Assembly (NCBI GenBank): GCA_031400715.1
Contig: JANNQK010000264.1
Coordinates: 12,685-76,684 of the forward strand
Source of the DNA: VFMC01 sp031400715
GTDB lineage: Bacteria > Actinomycetota > Acidimicrobiia > Acidimicrobiales > Ilumatobacteraceae
DNA: 64,000 nucleotides
Reading direction: 5' to 3'
Positions 7,720 to 17,188 of the stretch are shown here, one piece after another. The notes under the pieces are model-generated. The model had not been told where the DNA came from. It was given only the letters and a program-made list of their open reading frames with translations, and made no database searches. Positions within the stretch are counted from its first letter, which is position 1. Each line of letters opens with the position of its first letter. The position numbers and the translations under genes were made by a program.

Positions 7720-10700
7720 TCACGCTCGGAGGAGATCGTCGAGCACGGGCCGCCACAGATGGGGCGCGTCGAGCTTCGTGACGAGCTGGCGGGCGATGCC
7801 GAGGTGGCTGTGTGCACGACTGCGGTCGCCCATCGTGGCGGCAAGCAAGGCGAGGCCCCCGTCAACAGGGCCGTGGGTGCTGACGCCGTTCCAGGTCATC
7901 TGCCCGGCGTACGGCAACAGCCGTTCGTACAACATCTCGGCGAGGTCCGTGTCGGCCGCATGCCAGATGGGCGTGCAGATCATCGACGCGATCGCGGTCC
8001 AGGTCGTGTCCTCCACCAGATCGAGCTTGCGCTCCGACAGCACGTCGATCAGCTCGCGCACTTCCCGGTGGTCATCGCGCGAGTCGGCGACAGCGCACTT
8101 GAGCGCGAGCCACGAGGTGAACTCGGGCTGCGCTCGCGATCGTTCATCGACGAGGTCCCAGAGCTCGCCGAGTCGCCCTTGGGTTTCGCGCACGGGGATC
8201 ATCAGCGCAGCGAAGATCGAGATCGACCAGGTCTCCGGGTAGCTCGCCAAGGATGCATCGAGTCCCTCGAGCGCAAGGCGCTCCGCCACCTCGAGGTCGC
8301 CGCGCACGAACGCATGTGCCGCCTCGGCATGCAGCAGACCGCGGTCGCGTGTCCGGCGTCGGACCTCGGGGGTGATCACGCGCAACCGTTCGATGCTGGA
8401 GTCGACCAGTTCCCGATCGGCGGTCACCAAACCGAGACCGAACCGGACCCAGGCGGCTTCCCAATGGGCCTCGACGTCGGCAAGCCCGGCGAGTTGCTCG
8501 GCAGCGTGCCAGCGAAGCGGCAGGTCATCGGGATGGGCGAGGCCGAGATGCGAGTTCATCATCACCGAGCGGATGAGGTGCTCGTTCTCGCTACGAAGAG
8601 CGATGTCGCGGGCTTCGAGGTACAGGCTGCGCCCCAGCGGTGAATCGGGTGACGATGCCAGCAACGTGGCCGCCGCGGAGAGCAGTTCGGCGCGTGCATG
8701 GTCGGGTAGTTCGAGCGAGAGTGCGTACTCGAGATGTCGACGCGCTCGCTCGTCGACGCTGCCCACGTGTGTGGTGAAGCCGTGGAGGCACAGCTCGGTC
8801 ACGGTGCGTACCAGCAGTTCGTCGGCTTCGTACTCACTGGCGAGCTCGGCGGCGCGAAGCAGTTCGAGATCGCTCTCGGGGCGGTTGGTCCGGCGCAGGC
8901 TGGTACCGAGCAGGCAGCGCAGCTCGGCCTCGACGAGTTGACCGGTCATGTTGAAGCGCGACACGACGGAGAGACCCTGACGGGCCCAGTCGATCGCGCT
9001 GTCCCAGTCGAACAGAGCCGCGACGTCCTGGGCCGCGTCACAACACGAGCGGGCTGCCCGGATCGGGTCGAGATCGGCTGCGGCGATCGCTTGGGGAGCG
9101 ATGGCCACCGAACTCGCCGTGCACGTCTGCAGCGCGCGGCACAGCTCGTCGTGCCACGAGACCCGCGAGCCGAGGGGCACCATCGCAGCGAGCGCATCTG
9201 CCACGAGTCCGTGAACGAAGCGGCCGGAGTGTGGCCCGTGGTCGGCGGCCTGCACCGAGGCATCGGCGGTCGCAGCCGTCGTCGACGAGGCGTACTCCAG
9301 TTGGATCAGGCCGTCGTCTTCGGCGCTCGCCAGTTGCTCACCGGTCCGCCTGCGCAACAGGCGAAGGGGTGGCAGGGGGAAGGACTGACCCAGGAGTGCT
9401 GCGAGCTGGAGCAGCTCGCGCGTGGTGCGGGCGAGACCGGCGGTGCGTTCAGCGACGGCTTCCTGCAGCGTCAGCGGTACCTCGGTTCCCATCTCACCAC
9501 GGCCGAGCACATCGAGCAGCAGACCGAGGAACAGAGGGTTGCCGCCCGTCTGGTGGTGCAGGATCGCAGCCAGATTCTCCGTGGCCCGCAGAGGGAGGGT
9601 CTGGCGCAGCAGTTCGCCCACCTCATCGATGTCGAACGGAGGAACCACGGCCATGGCGTCGCCGATGGCATCGTCGATCGTCGGATGCGTGGGCGACCGT
9701 GATGTGAGCAGGAGATGGAGCCCACGACGGCGCACGAGCGAGGAAACGATCTCCGCCGAGATGGCGTCGAGCCACTGGGCATCTTCGACGATCAAGACGG
9801 CGCCCGTGCCGGAGAGTGCCATGTCGATGAGGTCGGTGAGATCGGCGAGCAGGTCGTCGCGAGTGGTGGGAGGCAGCGAGGCCGTTGCCGGTCCACCCAT
9901 CACGCGGGTGGCGGCGTTGACCAGTCGTTTCGAGCGCAGCGCTCTCGACGTGCTGTGCGGCACGACCTCGCTGAGCGCCTCGATGATGGTCGCGATGGCC
10001 TGCATCGGTCGGAACGGATCGGCCAGCGCGGCGGTGCGCACCACCGGGATGTTCTTGTCGATGAGCCGCTGGCCGATCAGACGGGTGAGGATCGTCTTGC
10101 CCACCCCGGGGTCGCCCATCAGCAGCACGGGCTCGGTGTCGAGCGTGTCGACGACACGGTCGACCCACGCCGTGCGCGGGAGGCGAGCAGCCGTGAGCGA
10201 TGACGCCGAGAGCCGGTCGATCGCCGACAGTGCGATGGGTGCGCCGATCTCATGGCGCAAGATCTGCGACTCCAACTCCGCGACCTCGGGGGCGATGACG
10301 GCGCCGATGTCGGCGATCGCCTCGCTGTGGGTGCGGATCACACGCACTGCTTCGACCTGACGGGTCGCCAGCGCGTAGAGCCGTGCGAGACGCATGGCCA
10401 CATCGCCGCGCGATGGATCGTCGGCGAACATCTGCTCGACCAGCGCCACAGATGATGAACCGGTTCGACTGGCCAGCTCGGCATCGGCGAGCTCGAGCAC
10501 GACCTCGTCGCGCAGTGCGAGGAGGCGCCAACTCGTCGGATCGACGAGCGCGTTGTCGACGTTGGCGAACGGCAGCGGCCCACGCCACTCCGCCAATGCC
10601 AGCGCGTACTGGCGTGCTGCGTCGGCGGGTGGCAGGTCTCGGGCGCCGGCGACCAGTTGCTCGAATCGTGTGGAGTCGAGCAGGTCGAGTGGCCCTCGCA

Positions 10701-10986
10701 ACCGATAACCCCCACCGGCGTTCTCGATCGACAACCCGCGATCGAGCGACTTCCGGATGGTGCTCAGCTGGGTCTTCAGACTCCCCCGCGAGCGAGCGGT
10801 GTCTTCGCCCCACAGGCTGTGCAGGATCGTGTGCATCGGCACGACCGCTCCCGCAGCCGCAGCCACGATCGCGAGCAAGTCACGTCGTTGGCTGCTGAGC
10901 GTCACCTCGAGGCCGGACGAGTCGCGGACTGCCACGTCGCCGAGCACGGTGATGGCCGGGCGGACGAGACCGTGGCCGTCGATCAT
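7720..10986 (-). CDS. SARP-family (BTAD) transcriptional regulator with AAA ATPase module
   Basis: A 1088-residue protein. Residues 10-100 form an OmpR-type winged-helix DNA-binding domain (SQRRDLLAIVAAAAGAVVP, LWGED, LKTQLSTIRKSL, GGGYRL). Residues 105-245 are the bacterial transcriptional activator domain. An ATPase domain follows, with Walker A GDPGVGKT (291-298) and Walker B VLIVEDAQWLD (397-407). The remaining 500 residues are alpha-helical, TPR-like. There is no C-terminal LuxR helix-turn-helix, so DNA binding is N-terminal. Such large SARPs activate secondary-metabolite or stress genes; the target is not evident here. The gene ends just past the divergent lipase gene's 3' end. Confidence 0.9.
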   Translation of the reverse strand: MIDGHGLVRPAITVLGDVAVRDSSGLEVTLSSQRRDLLAIVAAAAGAVVPMHTILHSLWGEDTARSRGSLKTQLSTIRKSLDRGLSIENAGGGYRLRGPLDLLDSTRFEQLVAGARDLPPADAARQYALALAEWRGPLPFANVDNALVDPTSWRLLALRDEVVLELADAELASRTGSSSVALVEQMFADDPSRGDVAMRLARLYALATRQVEAVRVIRTHSEAIADIGAVIAPEVAELESQILRHEIGAPIALSAIDRLSASSLTAARLPRTAWVDRVVDTLDTEPVLLMGDPGVGKTILTRLIGQRLIDKNIPVVRTAALADPFRPMQAIATIIEALSEVVPHSTSRALRSKRLVNAATRVMGGPATASLPPTTRDDLLADLTDLIDMALSGTGAVLIVEDAQWLDAISAEIVSSLVRRRGLHLLLTSRSPTHPTIDDAIGDAMAVVPPFDIDEVGELLRQTLPLRATENLAAILHHQTGGNPLFLGLLLDVLGRGEMGTEVPLTLQEAVAERTAGLARTTRELLQLAALLGQSFPLPPLRLLRRRTGEQLASAEDDGLIQLEYASSTTAATADASVQAADHGPHSGRFVHGLVADALAAMVPLGSRVSWHDELCRALQTCTASSVAIAPQAIAAADLDPIRAARSCCDAAQDVAALFDWDSAIDWARQGLSVVSRFNMTGQLVEAELRCLLGTSLRRTNRPESDLELLRAAELASEYEADELLVRTVTELCLHGFTTHVGSVDERARRHLEYALSLELPDHARAELLSAAATLLASSPDSPLGRSLYLEARDIALRSENEHLIRSVMMNSHLGLAHPDDLPLRWHAAEQLAGLADVEAHWEAAWVRFGLGLVTADRELVDSSIERLRVITPEVRRRTRDRGLLHAEAAHAFVRGDLEVAERLALEGLDASLASYPETWSISIFAALMIPVRETQGRLGELWDLVDERSRAQPEFTSWLALKCAVADSRDDHREVRELIDVLSERKLDLVEDTTWTAIASMICTPIWHAADTDLAEMLYERLLPYAGQMTWNGVSTHGPVDGGLALLAATMGDRSRAHSHLGIARQLVTKLDAPHLWRPVLDDLLRA

Positions 10987-11019
10987 CGCCGCCCACCGTC
11001 CACGCGTCCCATGCGAACG

Positions 11020-11025
11020 ATGCTA
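11020..11025 (-). promoter_or_regulatory. Possible -10 element for the SARP gene
   Basis: TAGCAT on the minus strand would give a transcription start near 11013 and a leader of about 27 nt before ATG 10986, which is preceded by the purine-rich GGTGGGCGG. Confidence 0.35.
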
Positions 11026-11188
11026 CGCAGCGTGGCACGGCCTTCGGTATCGCCACATGCGGCCGCGCCGTGGTCGGAGCACTCGTTCTTCGAGCGTTCA
11101 TCTGCGTGTCACCGAAGCGATGAAACGGGGAGCGCCAGCCGGACGCGATGAGCCGGGTGGCCCATTGCCCCCGTGCGGGTCGCCGGTG

Positions 11189-12547
11189 ATGATCGCAGGC
11201 ATGGATCTTCCGCGGGCGATCGTGCCACCGGATGCAGTGGCGTGCGATGGCACAGCTCCGACAAGCGCGCTCCGACTCGACGGCGATCTGCGGTTGGACG
11301 GCGCCTGGGTGCTCGATCGGTATCTCGATCCGATCACCGGCGTGTCGGCCATCGGTGAACTGCTCGATCGGTCGTGGGGTCGACCCATGGGCCTGGCGAC
11401 GGCGACGCTCGGCGTTCGCATGGCCGAGCTCTTGGCCACGCGCAGATGGCCGGACGACCTGGTGGTGGTCGCGGTGCCATCGGCGCGTGAGTCGGCCGGT
11501 GTGCTGGCGCGGGTGGTCGGCCATGTCCTTGAGCGTGAGGTGCACCCTGCACTCGTGTCGCGTCGCTGGCGGGCAGGCGCGTCGTCGACGCGACGATTCG
11601 CGGTCAGATCACGGCAGGTGAGCGACCACGTGCTGCTGGTCGACGACGTGGTGCGCACCGGTGACACGCTCGCCGCGTGCGCAGAGCTGCTGCGCGCCCG
11701 AGGCGCCGTGGGTGTCTGGGCGGTTGCAGCAGCAGTCGAGCCGGTGCAGGGATCACACCGAGTGGTGCCGGTCCGGCTTCTCGTCGCCACCGGGCGTCGG
11801 TCGACGGCGATCCGACCCGACGTGAATGCGCTGGTTCCGGTGACCTTCGACGGTCGGTTGCTGGTGACCTCACCGGAGGACGGATCTCACGCGGACACCG
11901 CAGGGTCGACGCCTCCATCACCGCTGATCATTCCCGGCCCGGACGTGACGTTGTACGACCGGGAGCTGGACGACCGGGAGCTGGACGACCAGGAGTTCGA
12001 CGACGGGGTCTCCGCTGACGAGGGGCTGGCCGACGAGGGGCTGGCCGACGAGGAGTTGATGGACGCAGTGGCCGCAGCTTTCGAGGCGGTAGCCGGACTG
12101 GAAGCGCTGCGATCCATCGTGAGCCAGCACTCCGCCGACGAGACCCTCTCGATCGACGACCTGCTGTCCGAACTGCTGCGTGGCGCGGCGCACTCAGGGG
12201 GCGTCGACCATGATCTGGTGCAGCCGGCAGCGGACCGAGCCGATGCGCCGGTCGAGGACGATGATCCCGTCGAAGACCATGATCCCGTCGTGGACGATGA
12301 TCCGGTCGACGACGTTGGGTCGGTCGAGGACGAAGTCGCCGAACAAGCTGGTCCGGTCGCAGATCATGATCCGGCCGAGGACGACGCGCCTGCGGCCGAA
12401 CCCGACACTCGCTACGAGGTGGATCGGTCCGCAGGGGCGGGTGTCGACCCGACGACGGAACCGTCGGGCGAACGAGGAGGCAGACCGGTCGGTGGCTGGC
12501 GCGGCAAACGCCGTCGTCAGAAGCCGAAGCCGTCGAGTATGCGGTAG
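11189..12547 (+). CDS. Phosphoribosyltransferase-like protein with long acidic repeat tail
   Basis: A 452-residue protein (start ATG 11189; ATG 11201 equally possible). Residues 35-200 are a type I PRTase/ComF-like fold with the PRPP-binding loop VLLVDDVVRTGDT (148-160) and a DDLVVVAVPSA strand. The N-terminal zinc finger and the RGFNQ motif of true ComF are missing. From about residue 255 the chain becomes a very acidic tail with near-repeats (DRELDDRELDD, DEGLADEGLADE, VEDHDPVVDDDP) ending in a basic patch (RGKRRRQKPKP). Its last 31 bp overlap the end of the convergent XPB helicase gene. A shorter paralogue lies at 16532, on the other side of the helicase operon. Confidence 0.75.
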   Translation: MIAGMDLPRAIVPPDAVACDGTAPTSALRLDGDLRLDGAWVLDRYLDPITGVSAIGELLDRSWGRPMGLATATLGVRMAELLATRRWPDDLVVVAVPSARESAGVLARVVGHVLEREVHPALVSRRWRAGASSTRRFAVRSRQVSDHVLLVDDVVRTGDTLAACAELLRARGAVGVWAVAAAVEPVQGSHRVVPVRLLVATGRRSTAIRPDVNALVPVTFDGRLLVTSPEDGSHADTAGSTPPSPLIIPGPDVTLYDRELDDRELDDQEFDDGVSADEGLADEGLADEELMDAVAAAFEAVAGLEALRSIVSQHSADETLSIDDLLSELLRGAAHSGGVDHDLVQPAADRADAPVEDDDPVEDHDPVVDDDPVDDVGSVEDEVAEQAGPVADHDPAEDDAPAAEPDTRYEVDRSAGAGVDPTTEPSGERGGRPVGGWRGKRRRQKPKPSSMR

Positions 12548-14292
12548 TCGTAGCCCTGCTCCGCCAGGAACCGCTGCCGGTTCGAGGCGAAGGTCTGATC
12601 GACGGTGTCGCGGGTGACGATGGTGTAGAAGTTGGCTTGGCCACCATCGTGCTTGGGTCGCATGATCCGGCCGAGGCGCTGGGCCTCCTCCTGGCGGCTG
12701 CCGAACGTACCGCTCACCTGGATGGCGACGTTCGCCTCGGGCAGGTCGATCGAGAAGTTCGCCACCTTCGACACCACGAGCACCTTGGTCTCGCCCGTGC
12801 GAAAGCTCTCGAAGCGCGCTTCGCGGAGCTTCTGTGGTGTCTGCCCCGTGATCAGCGGTGCGTCGAGTTCGGCGGCGATCGTCTTCAACTGGTCGACGAA
12901 CTGGCCGATCACCAGCACCCGGTCGCCCTCGTGCCGAGCGACGAGCTCGCGCACCACCTGGGCCTTGCGCGGCGTGCATGCTGCCAGCCGGTATCGCTGT
13001 TGAGGGTCGGCGAGGGCGTACTCCATCCGCGCATCGTCGTGGAGGCCGACGCGGATCTCGGTGCAGATGGCCGGGGCGATCCACCCGTGCAGCTCGAGCT
13101 CTTTCCACGGAACGTCGAACCGCTTCGGACCGATGAGGCCGAACACGTCGGCCTCCTTGCCGTCTTCGCGCACCAAGGTTGCGGTGAGGCCGAGGCGCCG
13201 CACGGCCTGGATGCGCGCCGTGGCACGGAACACCGGCGCCGGGAGAAGGTGCACCTCGTCGTAGATGATGAGGCCCCATTCGGTGCGATCGAACAAGCCG
13301 AGATGGGGATACAGCGAGTGCAGCACGTCGCTGCCGGCATCGTCGGGGACGGCCGGGTCGGGTGACGTCATCGCCGGGTCGGCGACCACAGCGAACTCGC
13401 CGGCGAGATCGTCGCCGGCATGGCCGCGCTTCTTCTTGCGGACCGGAGACCAGGTGAGCACCTGATACGTGGCGACCGTGACGGGACGGATGTCCTTCCG
13501 GTCGCCCGAGTACTCGCCCACCTGATCGGCGGTGAGCGATGTCTTGTCGAGGATCTCGCGGATCCATTGCCGAGCCGACGTGATGTTGGTGGCGATGATG
13601 AGCGTGTGGGTTCCGGCCGCGGCCATGGCGGCGAGACCGATGACGGTCTTTCCTGCACCGCACGGCAACACGAGCACGCCGTTGCCGGCGGCGTCGACGC
13701 CGTCTTGCCACCAGGCGCTCACCGCATCGGCCTGGTACCCGCGGAGTTCGCACGTGAGCTGCGCGTCGGCGAGCACGCTGCCCTCGGTGTAGCCGGCCTC
13801 GTCGGCCACTGGCCAACCGAGTTGGAGCAAGGCCTGCTTGAGCGCGCCACGATCGCCGAGTCGGACTGCGAAGCGGTTGCCGTCGAGTCGCTCGCCGAGC
13901 ATCTGGCTGACGTGCTTGTCGCGCGCCACTTCGACCAGCAGGGGTACCTCGTGGCTCACGAGAGCGAGACCGCCCGTGTCGAAGTCGCGCACCAGACGCA
14001 AGCGGCCGTAGCGGCCCATCTGGTCGTGCACCTCGGCGAGGACCCCACTGGGGACCGGATACTTCGCCAGGTCGTTCAGGGTGGACGCGACCTCGCCCGC
14101 ATGCATCCCGGCCACCGCAGCGTTCCACAGCGACAGCGGGGTGATGCGATACGTGTGGATGTGCTCAGGTGCCTTTTCGAGCTCGCTGAAGCGTTGCAGC
14201 GCGGCACGCGCATCGGCGGCGCGAGGGCTGGCCAACTCGAGCATCACCGTGAGATCGCTCTGCACGATGAGCGGGTTGGTCGGATCGGTCAC
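12517..14292 (-). CDS. XPB/Ssl2-type DNA repair helicase
   Basis: A 591-residue superfamily 2 helicase: Walker A LPCGAGKT (209-216), DEVH box (345-348), the XPB-specific RED triplet (375-377, in LVREDGKE) and motif VI QEEAQRLGR near 550. The N-terminal 180 residues match the damage-recognition-like region of bacterial XPB proteins. It unwinds DNA 3'-5' and is presumed to act in repair or transcription-linked processes. The start is GTG 14292, whose GTGA overlaps the TGA of the upstream gene, implying translational coupling with the helicase-associated protein. The same gene pair is known from mycobacteria (Rv0861c/Rv0862c). Confidence 0.93.
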   Translation of the reverse strand: MTDPTNPLIVQSDLTVMLELASPRAADARAALQRFSELEKAPEHIHTYRITPLSLWNAAVAGMHAGEVASTLNDLAKYPVPSGVLAEVHDQMGRYGRLRLVRDFDTGGLALVSHEVPLLVEVARDKHVSQMLGERLDGNRFAVRLGDRGALKQALLQLGWPVADEAGYTEGSVLADAQLTCELRGYQADAVSAWWQDGVDAAGNGVLVLPCGAGKTVIGLAAMAAAGTHTLIIATNITSARQWIREILDKTSLTADQVGEYSGDRKDIRPVTVATYQVLTWSPVRKKKRGHAGDDLAGEFAVVADPAMTSPDPAVPDDAGSDVLHSLYPHLGLFDRTEWGLIIYDEVHLLPAPVFRATARIQAVRRLGLTATLVREDGKEADVFGLIGPKRFDVPWKELELHGWIAPAICTEIRVGLHDDARMEYALADPQQRYRLAACTPRKAQVVRELVARHEGDRVLVIGQFVDQLKTIAAELDAPLITGQTPQKLREARFESFRTGETKVLVVSKVANFSIDLPEANVAIQVSGTFGSRQEEAQRLGRIMRPKHDGGQANFYTIVTRDTVDQTFASNRQRFLAEQGYDYRILDGFGF

Positions 14293-16397
14293 CAGTCCTC
14301 CATGAGGGCTTCGAGCTGGGCGACCTGCGGATGGAGCACCTCGGGCACGCTACGGGCCTTCGGTCGAGGTTGCACCCGACTGATCTGGTCACCTGCGGGA
14401 GCGGGCTCTTCGGTGCTGCTGGGAGCGAGCCCCGCCTTGCGCAGGGCCGACATCACCTTGTCGAGCGCGAGGTCGCTGACCGCAACGGTGGGAGCGATGA
14501 GGGTGAGTCGCGCCGAGCGCACCTTCACCGCGGCAGCCAGGCCGAGCACATCGTCCGCGGTGACGACCGTGGCCGCCGTGCGTGCGCTGAGACCGCCGCG
14601 CTGGCGCTCGACGTCGACGAGCATCTGTGCCACCACGGGCGCGATCGGCACCGACGAGTTGTCGGTCAGGAAGTCGAGGACGGACCGAGCGGTCTCTCCG
14701 GCGGCCATCTCGGTGGCGATGCGGGTGCGGTCGAGACGCAAGACGGCGACGCTTCCCTTCGATTCGGCGGTGCACAATCGGTCGAGCCGGGCGCGCACGG
14801 CAGGGTCGAGGGCGGGTGGCGCGATGACCGAGAAGTCGGCCTGCACCACGAAGGTGAGGTCTTGCGCAGGGAGCAGGTCGTGCAGCGAGGCGGGCTCGGT
14901 GAGCACCGTGCGTGCGAGCGCCCCCAGGCCCACAGGTCCGTTCGCAGGGCACAGGCCAAGGGTGATCAGATGCGCACGAAGGTGGTCGAGGTCGACTCGC
15001 TCGGCCAGGAGATGGTTGGCGCGGACCCACGGGACCAGATCGTCGTGCGGCACACCATGGCCATCGGCGAGCGCGAGCAGATCAGCGACGACCTGACGTC
15101 GGAGCACCGACTCGAGCGATCGGCTCTCACCTGGCGCGTCGAGGCCTTCGAGCCAGGCGTCGACGAGCTGGACCCATTGGTCGGCGATGCCGAGGCGACG
15201 CCACTCGCTGGTGCGTTCGGCACTCACTTCGTACCGGTGGATCCACATCGCGTTGCGTCCGCGGCCGACGAACTCGCTCATCTGGGTGATGAGCCCGAGC
15301 CCGAGGGCGAGGTGGACCAGCGGTCCGACGTGATCGACCGGCCATCCCATCCTCTTGGCGATGTCGCGGAGCGCCTTCACTCCGATGCCGCCGGTCTTGA
15401 GGCCCGGGATCGGTTCGGCTGCGACCTGGCGGATCAGGGTCTGCAACGTGCTGAGGGCATCGGGATGCATCGGCGCATGGTGGTCGAGCGGCTTGAGCGT
15501 GGTGACGGGCGCGGCCGGCCACTGGGCAAAGGTTCGGCCGTTGACGGCCGTGAGGGTTTCGAGCCAGAGGCCGACGTGGCGCATCTCGCGTTCGACCCAC
15601 ACCAGACCGATGTCGATGAGGTGTTGGAGTGCGGCCGATTGGGGTGTGAGCTGGGGGCGAGCGCTGACCGGCCGTTGATCGACCGGGCTGTAGAGGCGGA
15701 GTTGCCACCAGTTGTTGGTGAGCCGGTCGCCGGCGATGCCGCGACCTCCGGCGGCCACGAGCCGGTCGAACATCTCTCGCTCGGGTTGCTGGAAGCTGTC
15801 GACGAGCCGCTCGAGCCGCGTGGCCGTCCCGATGATGTCGCGGAGCGCGTCGATGCGCTGCATCTTGCCGCTCGGGATCTGCTCGAGCCCGAGGTTCTCG
15901 AGGTAGTGACCGAGATGTTGCTTGGTGATGGTCTGATCGAGCACCATCCGGTCGATCGGCCGGCCCGGTCGGGCGATCATGTCGGCCACCCCTGCCCGAA
16001 GCCGCAGTGCTGCCTCGGGTGTGTGTTCCTCGAGCAGGAACCGGTCGACGAGGGCGGCGACCATCCGATGTCGATCCGGAAGCGCATCGGGGCCGAGCTC
16101 CTGGGCGAGATCGTGCGCTGCAATCGCGCCTCCACGGCTTGCCAACACCACCAGGAGTTGCGCAGAGGCTGCGTCGAGCAGTTCGATCGTGAGCCGGAGC
16201 ACATGTGGGTTGGCGAGCGCACCGGCCAACTGCTTGCGACCAGGGGCGCGGGTGCTTGCGCCGAGCCACACCCGGAGCGGGCCGGTACCGACGCACCACG
16301 CAGCCAGGTGGGGCTGCAGGGCGATGCGTCGGGCGAGCTCGTTGCCCTCGAGCTCGCTGAGCGCCGCCGCGCGGTCGGCCACGACTTCGTCGATCAT
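14289..16397 (-). CDS. Helicase-associated protein (XPB partner, Helicase_C_3-type)
   Basis: A 702-residue cytoplasmic protein, the expected partner upstream of bacterial XPB. It is largely helical, with a winged-helix-like middle and a C-terminal block (LTFVVQADFSVIAPPALDPAVRARLDRL begins near residue 540) typical of the 'helicase conserved C-terminal domain' family that accompanies XPB without having motor motifs of its own. Start ATG 16397 is chosen because the product begins MIDEVVADRAAAL and a leaderless -10 (TAGGTT) ends 7 nt upstream; the longer frame to 16538 looks non-coding. It overlaps the helicase start by 4 bp. Confidence 0.87.
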   Translation of the reverse strand: MIDEVVADRAAALSELEGNELARRIALQPHLAAWCVGTGPLRVWLGASTRAPGRKQLAGALANPHVLRLTIELLDAASAQLLVVLASRGGAIAAHDLAQELGPDALPDRHRMVAALVDRFLLEEHTPEAALRLRAGVADMIARPGRPIDRMVLDQTITKQHLGHYLENLGLEQIPSGKMQRIDALRDIIGTATRLERLVDSFQQPEREMFDRLVAAGGRGIAGDRLTNNWWQLRLYSPVDQRPVSARPQLTPQSAALQHLIDIGLVWVEREMRHVGLWLETLTAVNGRTFAQWPAAPVTTLKPLDHHAPMHPDALSTLQTLIRQVAAEPIPGLKTGGIGVKALRDIAKRMGWPVDHVGPLVHLALGLGLITQMSEFVGRGRNAMWIHRYEVSAERTSEWRRLGIADQWVQLVDAWLEGLDAPGESRSLESVLRRQVVADLLALADGHGVPHDDLVPWVRANHLLAERVDLDHLRAHLITLGLCPANGPVGLGALARTVLTEPASLHDLLPAQDLTFVVQADFSVIAPPALDPAVRARLDRLCTAESKGSVAVLRLDRTRIATEMAAGETARSVLDFLTDNSSVPIAPVVAQMLVDVERQRGGLSARTAATVVTADDVLGLAAAVKVRSARLTLIAPTVAVSDLALDKVMSALRKAGLAPSSTEEPAPAGDQISRVQPRPKARSVPEVLHPQVAQLEALMEDW

Positions 16398-16404
16398 GAG
16401 CGGG

Positions 16405-16410
16405 AACCTA
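16405..16410 (-). promoter_or_regulatory. Leaderless -10 element (TAGGTT) of the helicase operon
   Basis: On the minus strand TAGGTT is followed by 7 nt and then ATG 16397. It is probably the sole promoter of the two-gene helicase operon. Confidence 0.5.
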
Positions 16411-16531
16411 TCGCCGGGGTGCGATGAGCCGACCGGCCCATTGCCGCAGAGCGTCGACCGTGTTGAGCTGATGTTGACGGTTCGACCATCTCGGTGCGGG
16501 TCGTCGACGACACGAATGGAGCCGGGCGGCC

Positions 16532-17080
16532 ATGACACAACACCTGATCTCGCCCCCTGTGATGAACATCAGCGGGGTAGCCGGGCTCGACACGTGCTGG
16601 GCCCTCGACCGGTTCTCCCACCCCCTGCTCGGCCTCACCAGAGCCGGTCTCCTGCTCGGCCGCGCCAAAGTGGGCGGGCTCGGCCCCGCATGCGCCGAGT
16701 TGGCGGAGCGCATGGGCGATGTCGCGAGCCGGCAGCTGCTGCCCGATGACCTCGTGGTCGCTGCGGTGCCGTCGGCGTCGACGCTCAGCCAGCAGATGGC
16801 CGTCTGCGTGGCCGCAGCGATCGAGCGTCCGTTGGAACCGTTGCTGGGTGTGCGCGGCGGTGTGTTCGGCAGGCTCGACGGCTCGGTCCGTGACCGAATC
16901 AAAGCCAAGGTTCGCACGGCACCCGCACACGTGCTCTTGATCGACGATTCGGTTCGTTCGGGTGAGACGTTGAAAGCCTGTGCCGCGATGTTGCGTCAGC
17001 GAGGCTCCGCCCGCGTCTGGGCCGTGGTCGCCGTCGCCATCCTCGACGCGGGCGACCGCGATCCGATCGCGAGCTGGTGA
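16532..17080 (+). CDS. Phosphoribosyltransferase-like protein (short paralogue)
   Basis: A 182-residue protein with a PRTase core: DDLVVAAVPSA strand and PRPP loop VLLIDDSVRSGET, followed by LKACAAMLRQRGSARVWAVV. It aligns along its length with residues 35-180 of the protein at 11189 but lacks the acidic tail. Like that protein it lacks ComF zinc ligands and the RGFNQ motif. ATG 16562 (MNISGVAG) is an alternative start. It is divergent from the helicase operon (134 bp between starts), suggesting shared regulation. Function unknown; ComF-like proteins act in DNA uptake or nucleotide salvage. Confidence 0.75.
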   Translation: MTQHLISPPVMNISGVAGLDTCWALDRFSHPLLGLTRAGLLLGRAKVGGLGPACAELAERMGDVASRQLLPDDLVVAAVPSASTLSQQMAVCVAAAIERPLEPLLGVRGGVFGRLDGSVRDRIKAKVRTAPAHVLLIDDSVRSGETLKACAAMLRQRGSARVWAVVAVAILDAGDRDPIASW

Positions 17081-17169
17081 CCGGCGTCCGACCGCTCAGA
17101 CGAGGATCTTGATCGGGCGGCCCTCGAAGACCCGCGTCCTCCTCACGCGCCGGTCATGCCCGCGGCATC

Positions 17170-17188
17170 GTGACGCCGGTGCCGTCAC
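17170..17188. terminator. Hairpin between convergent genes
   Basis: GTGACG and CGTCAC arms flank a 7-nt loop and overlap the stop codon of the NERD-like gene. There is no T-run on either strand. Confidence 0.4.

Noticed and set aside
12194..14128. 644-codon open frame on the minus strand
   Set aside because: A shifted frame of the XPB helicase gene; Arg-rich with no motifs.
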